DNA from: an uncultured Clostridia bacterium
GTDB taxonomy: Bacteria; Bacillota; Clostridia; Christensenellales; Borkfalkiaceae
NCBI GenBank assembly: GCA_934247855.1
Contig: CAKQKA010000088.1
Span: forward strand, 1 to 5,858
Length of the DNA stretch: 5,858 nucleotides
Direction: 5' to 3'
Shown piece after piece: positions 5,798-5,858 of the stretch (position 1 is the stretch's first letter; every line of letters begins with the position of its first letter). The translations under genes were made by a program, and so were the position numbers. Below the pieces are notes generated by a model. It worked only from the letters and a program-made list of their open reading frames with translations, had not been told where the DNA came from and ran no database searches.

Positions 5798-5858
5798 AGC
5801 TCTCTTCTACAGGCTTTCCCGTGAACGGATCTATATATTCTTTCATACTAATCTGTTC
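5796..5858 (-). CDS. tnpA: IS200-like Y1 transposase TnpA, C-terminal 20 codons only
   Basis: The minus strand is open from the window edge to TAA at 5796-5798. The visible end contains SMKEYIDPFTGKPVEES. The KEY-x-DPF-x-G pattern is what I recall at the C-terminus of IS200-type TnpA proteins (sequence memory, not a search). TnpA is a small HUH/Y1 enzyme that cuts and joins single-stranded DNA at element ends. Its catalytic HUH and Tyr residues lie upstream, off the window, so intactness cannot be judged. The stop codon is followed directly by the hairpin of a terminator reading the opposite way. An internal ATG at 5846 would give only 16 codons and is unlikely to be a real start. Confidence 0.68.
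   Translation of the reverse strand, partial: EQISMKEYIDPFTGKPVEES

Larger units (their letters stand above)
5664..5858 (-). mobile_element. 3' (right) end of an IS200-like insertion sequence, cut by the window edge
   Basis: The segment combines the C-terminal end of a Y1-type transposase reading frame with a downstream terminal hairpin, as expected for the right end of IS200/IS605-type elements. These move as single-stranded DNA and have subterminal hairpins rather than inverted terminal repeats. The right boundary is set at the CTTGA copy just outside the hairpin (5664-5668), but the exact cleavage position cannot be read from one copy. The left end and most of tnpA lie beyond the window. 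Confidence 0.65.

Noticed and set aside
1..5858. CRISPR array, tRNA, rRNA or riboswitch
   Set aside because: No regularly spaced repeats and no recognisable tRNA, rRNA or riboswitch pattern are visible; the gaps between genes are short, the longest holding the IS end.

Overview
The window reads as chromosomal DNA from an anaerobic Bacillota (Clostridia-type, probably gut-associated) bacterium. The evidence is indirect. The Shine-Dalgarno sites are strong (AAGGAGGTG before the second ABC gene), one promoter matches the consensus exactly, GC content looks intermediate, and both ABC proteins resemble the heterodimeric exporter family common in Clostridia. Nothing in the window fixes the genus. 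All supported genes lie on the minus strand, so transcription runs from high to low coordinates.

Layout in transcription order: (1) 5664-5858 is the 3' end of an IS200-like insertion sequence. It holds the last 20 codons of a Y1 transposase (tnpA), about 130 nt of densely hairpinned DNA, and a terminal hairpin. (2) 5560-5663 is an AT-rich spacer. (3) 4471-5544 encodes a short Na/phosphate-cotransporter-family protein that lacks the usual C-terminal PhoU-like domain. (4) 3958-4422 encodes a MarR-family regulator with its own consensus promoter, which overlaps the 3' end of the cotransporter gene. (5) 1913-3880 and 9-1913 encode two ABC exporter half-transporters whose stop and start codons overlap (TAATG).

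How the genes work together: the MarR regulator and the two ABC genes look like one self-regulated efflux operon. The two ABC proteins are complementary. The first has a degenerate ATPase site (Asp for the Walker B Glu, Gln for the H-loop His) and a normal VSGGQ signature. The second has intact Walker A, Walker B and H-loop but a degenerate LSQGQ signature. This is the expected pattern for an obligate heterodimer with one active and one inactive ATP site, as in TM287/288. The substrate cannot be read from sequence. MarR regulation suggests toxic small-molecule or antibiotic efflux, as in the SatR-SatAB type of arrangement.

The least ordinary part is the right edge. There a 5-nt guide-like sequence, a hairpin and a matching cleavage-like site mark the end of the IS200-like element, and a multi-hairpin segment ends in a plus-strand intrinsic terminator. 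I found no convincing wholly new system, but that structured segment is the best candidate for an undescribed RNA or regulatory element.
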